DNA from: Spirochaetia bacterium
Lineage (GTDB): Bacteria; Spirochaetota; Spirochaetia; Treponematales; Treponemataceae
Assembly (NCBI GenBank): GCA_900769325.1
Contig: CAAGGF010000055.1
Span: forward strand, 1 to 5,304
Length of the DNA: 5,304 bases
Reading direction: 5' to 3'
Numbering within the stretch: the stretch's first letter is position 1; the number at the start of each line of letters is the position of its first letter. Below are positions 5,282 through 5,304 of the stretch, piece after piece. Position numbers and translations under genes: made by a program. The notes below the pieces were generated by a model. That model did not search any database. It was not told where the DNA came from and was given only the letters and a program-made list of their open reading frames with translations.

Positions 5282-5304
5282 AATAAAATCCTCCTTAGAT
5301 TTTA

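Overview
The window is an AT-rich bacterial segment that looks like a Treponema-type spirochaete. This is an inference. It rests mainly on a decayed lipoprotein carrying the W-x(n)-HWH-x(n)-TCGH ... CxxC-x-Y-x-K-x-E module that I associate with treponemes, on low GC content, and on an integron attC site, since chromosomal integrons are known from Treponema denticola. No rRNA or tRNA gene and no CRISPR array was seen.

Layout. At the left edge (1-592, + strand) is the C-terminal part of a tyrosine recombinase. Its frame is broken by one base in a run of ten A (228-237), although all catalytic residues survive across the two frames. A hairpin at 601-623 with T-rich flanks on both sides separates it from metY (640-1926, - strand), which encodes a full-length PLP-dependent O-acetylhomoserine sulfhydrylase. 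metY has a near-consensus promoter whose -35 box lies inside a perfect 6-5-6 inverted repeat, a probable repressor site. Next, all on the - strand, come a 60-residue two-helix membrane protein (2034-2216) with its own promoter, and a 473-residue ATPase/PD-(D/E)XK nuclease-like protein of the ATPase_2 + DUF234 type (2360-3781), with a clear promoter and inverted repeats at its transcription start.

From about 3828 to 4984 the window is accessory DNA. It holds a lipoprotein pseudogene (3828-4198; one frameshift, one in-frame stop), a structured GC-rich hairpin (4231-4281), a convincing integron attC site (4272-4336) and a VapBC toxin-antitoxin pair (4348-4943). The vapC stop codon is only 11 nt from the attC, and the attC orientation agrees with the gene direction. 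Together these form a classical integron gene cassette, here with its own promoter and operator. No integron integrase (IntI) is present in the window. The right edge holds a GC-rich terminator (5019-5035) and another two-helix membrane protein of 62 residues (5093-5281).

How the parts relate. metY is core sulfur/methionine metabolism. The rest is largely mobile or defence/stability cargo: recombinase remnant, toxin-antitoxin cassette, ATPase-nuclease protein and decayed lipoprotein. The most interesting signal is the attC-vapBC cassette, together with the neighbouring palindrome that shares its recombination half-site and could compete with it for folding.
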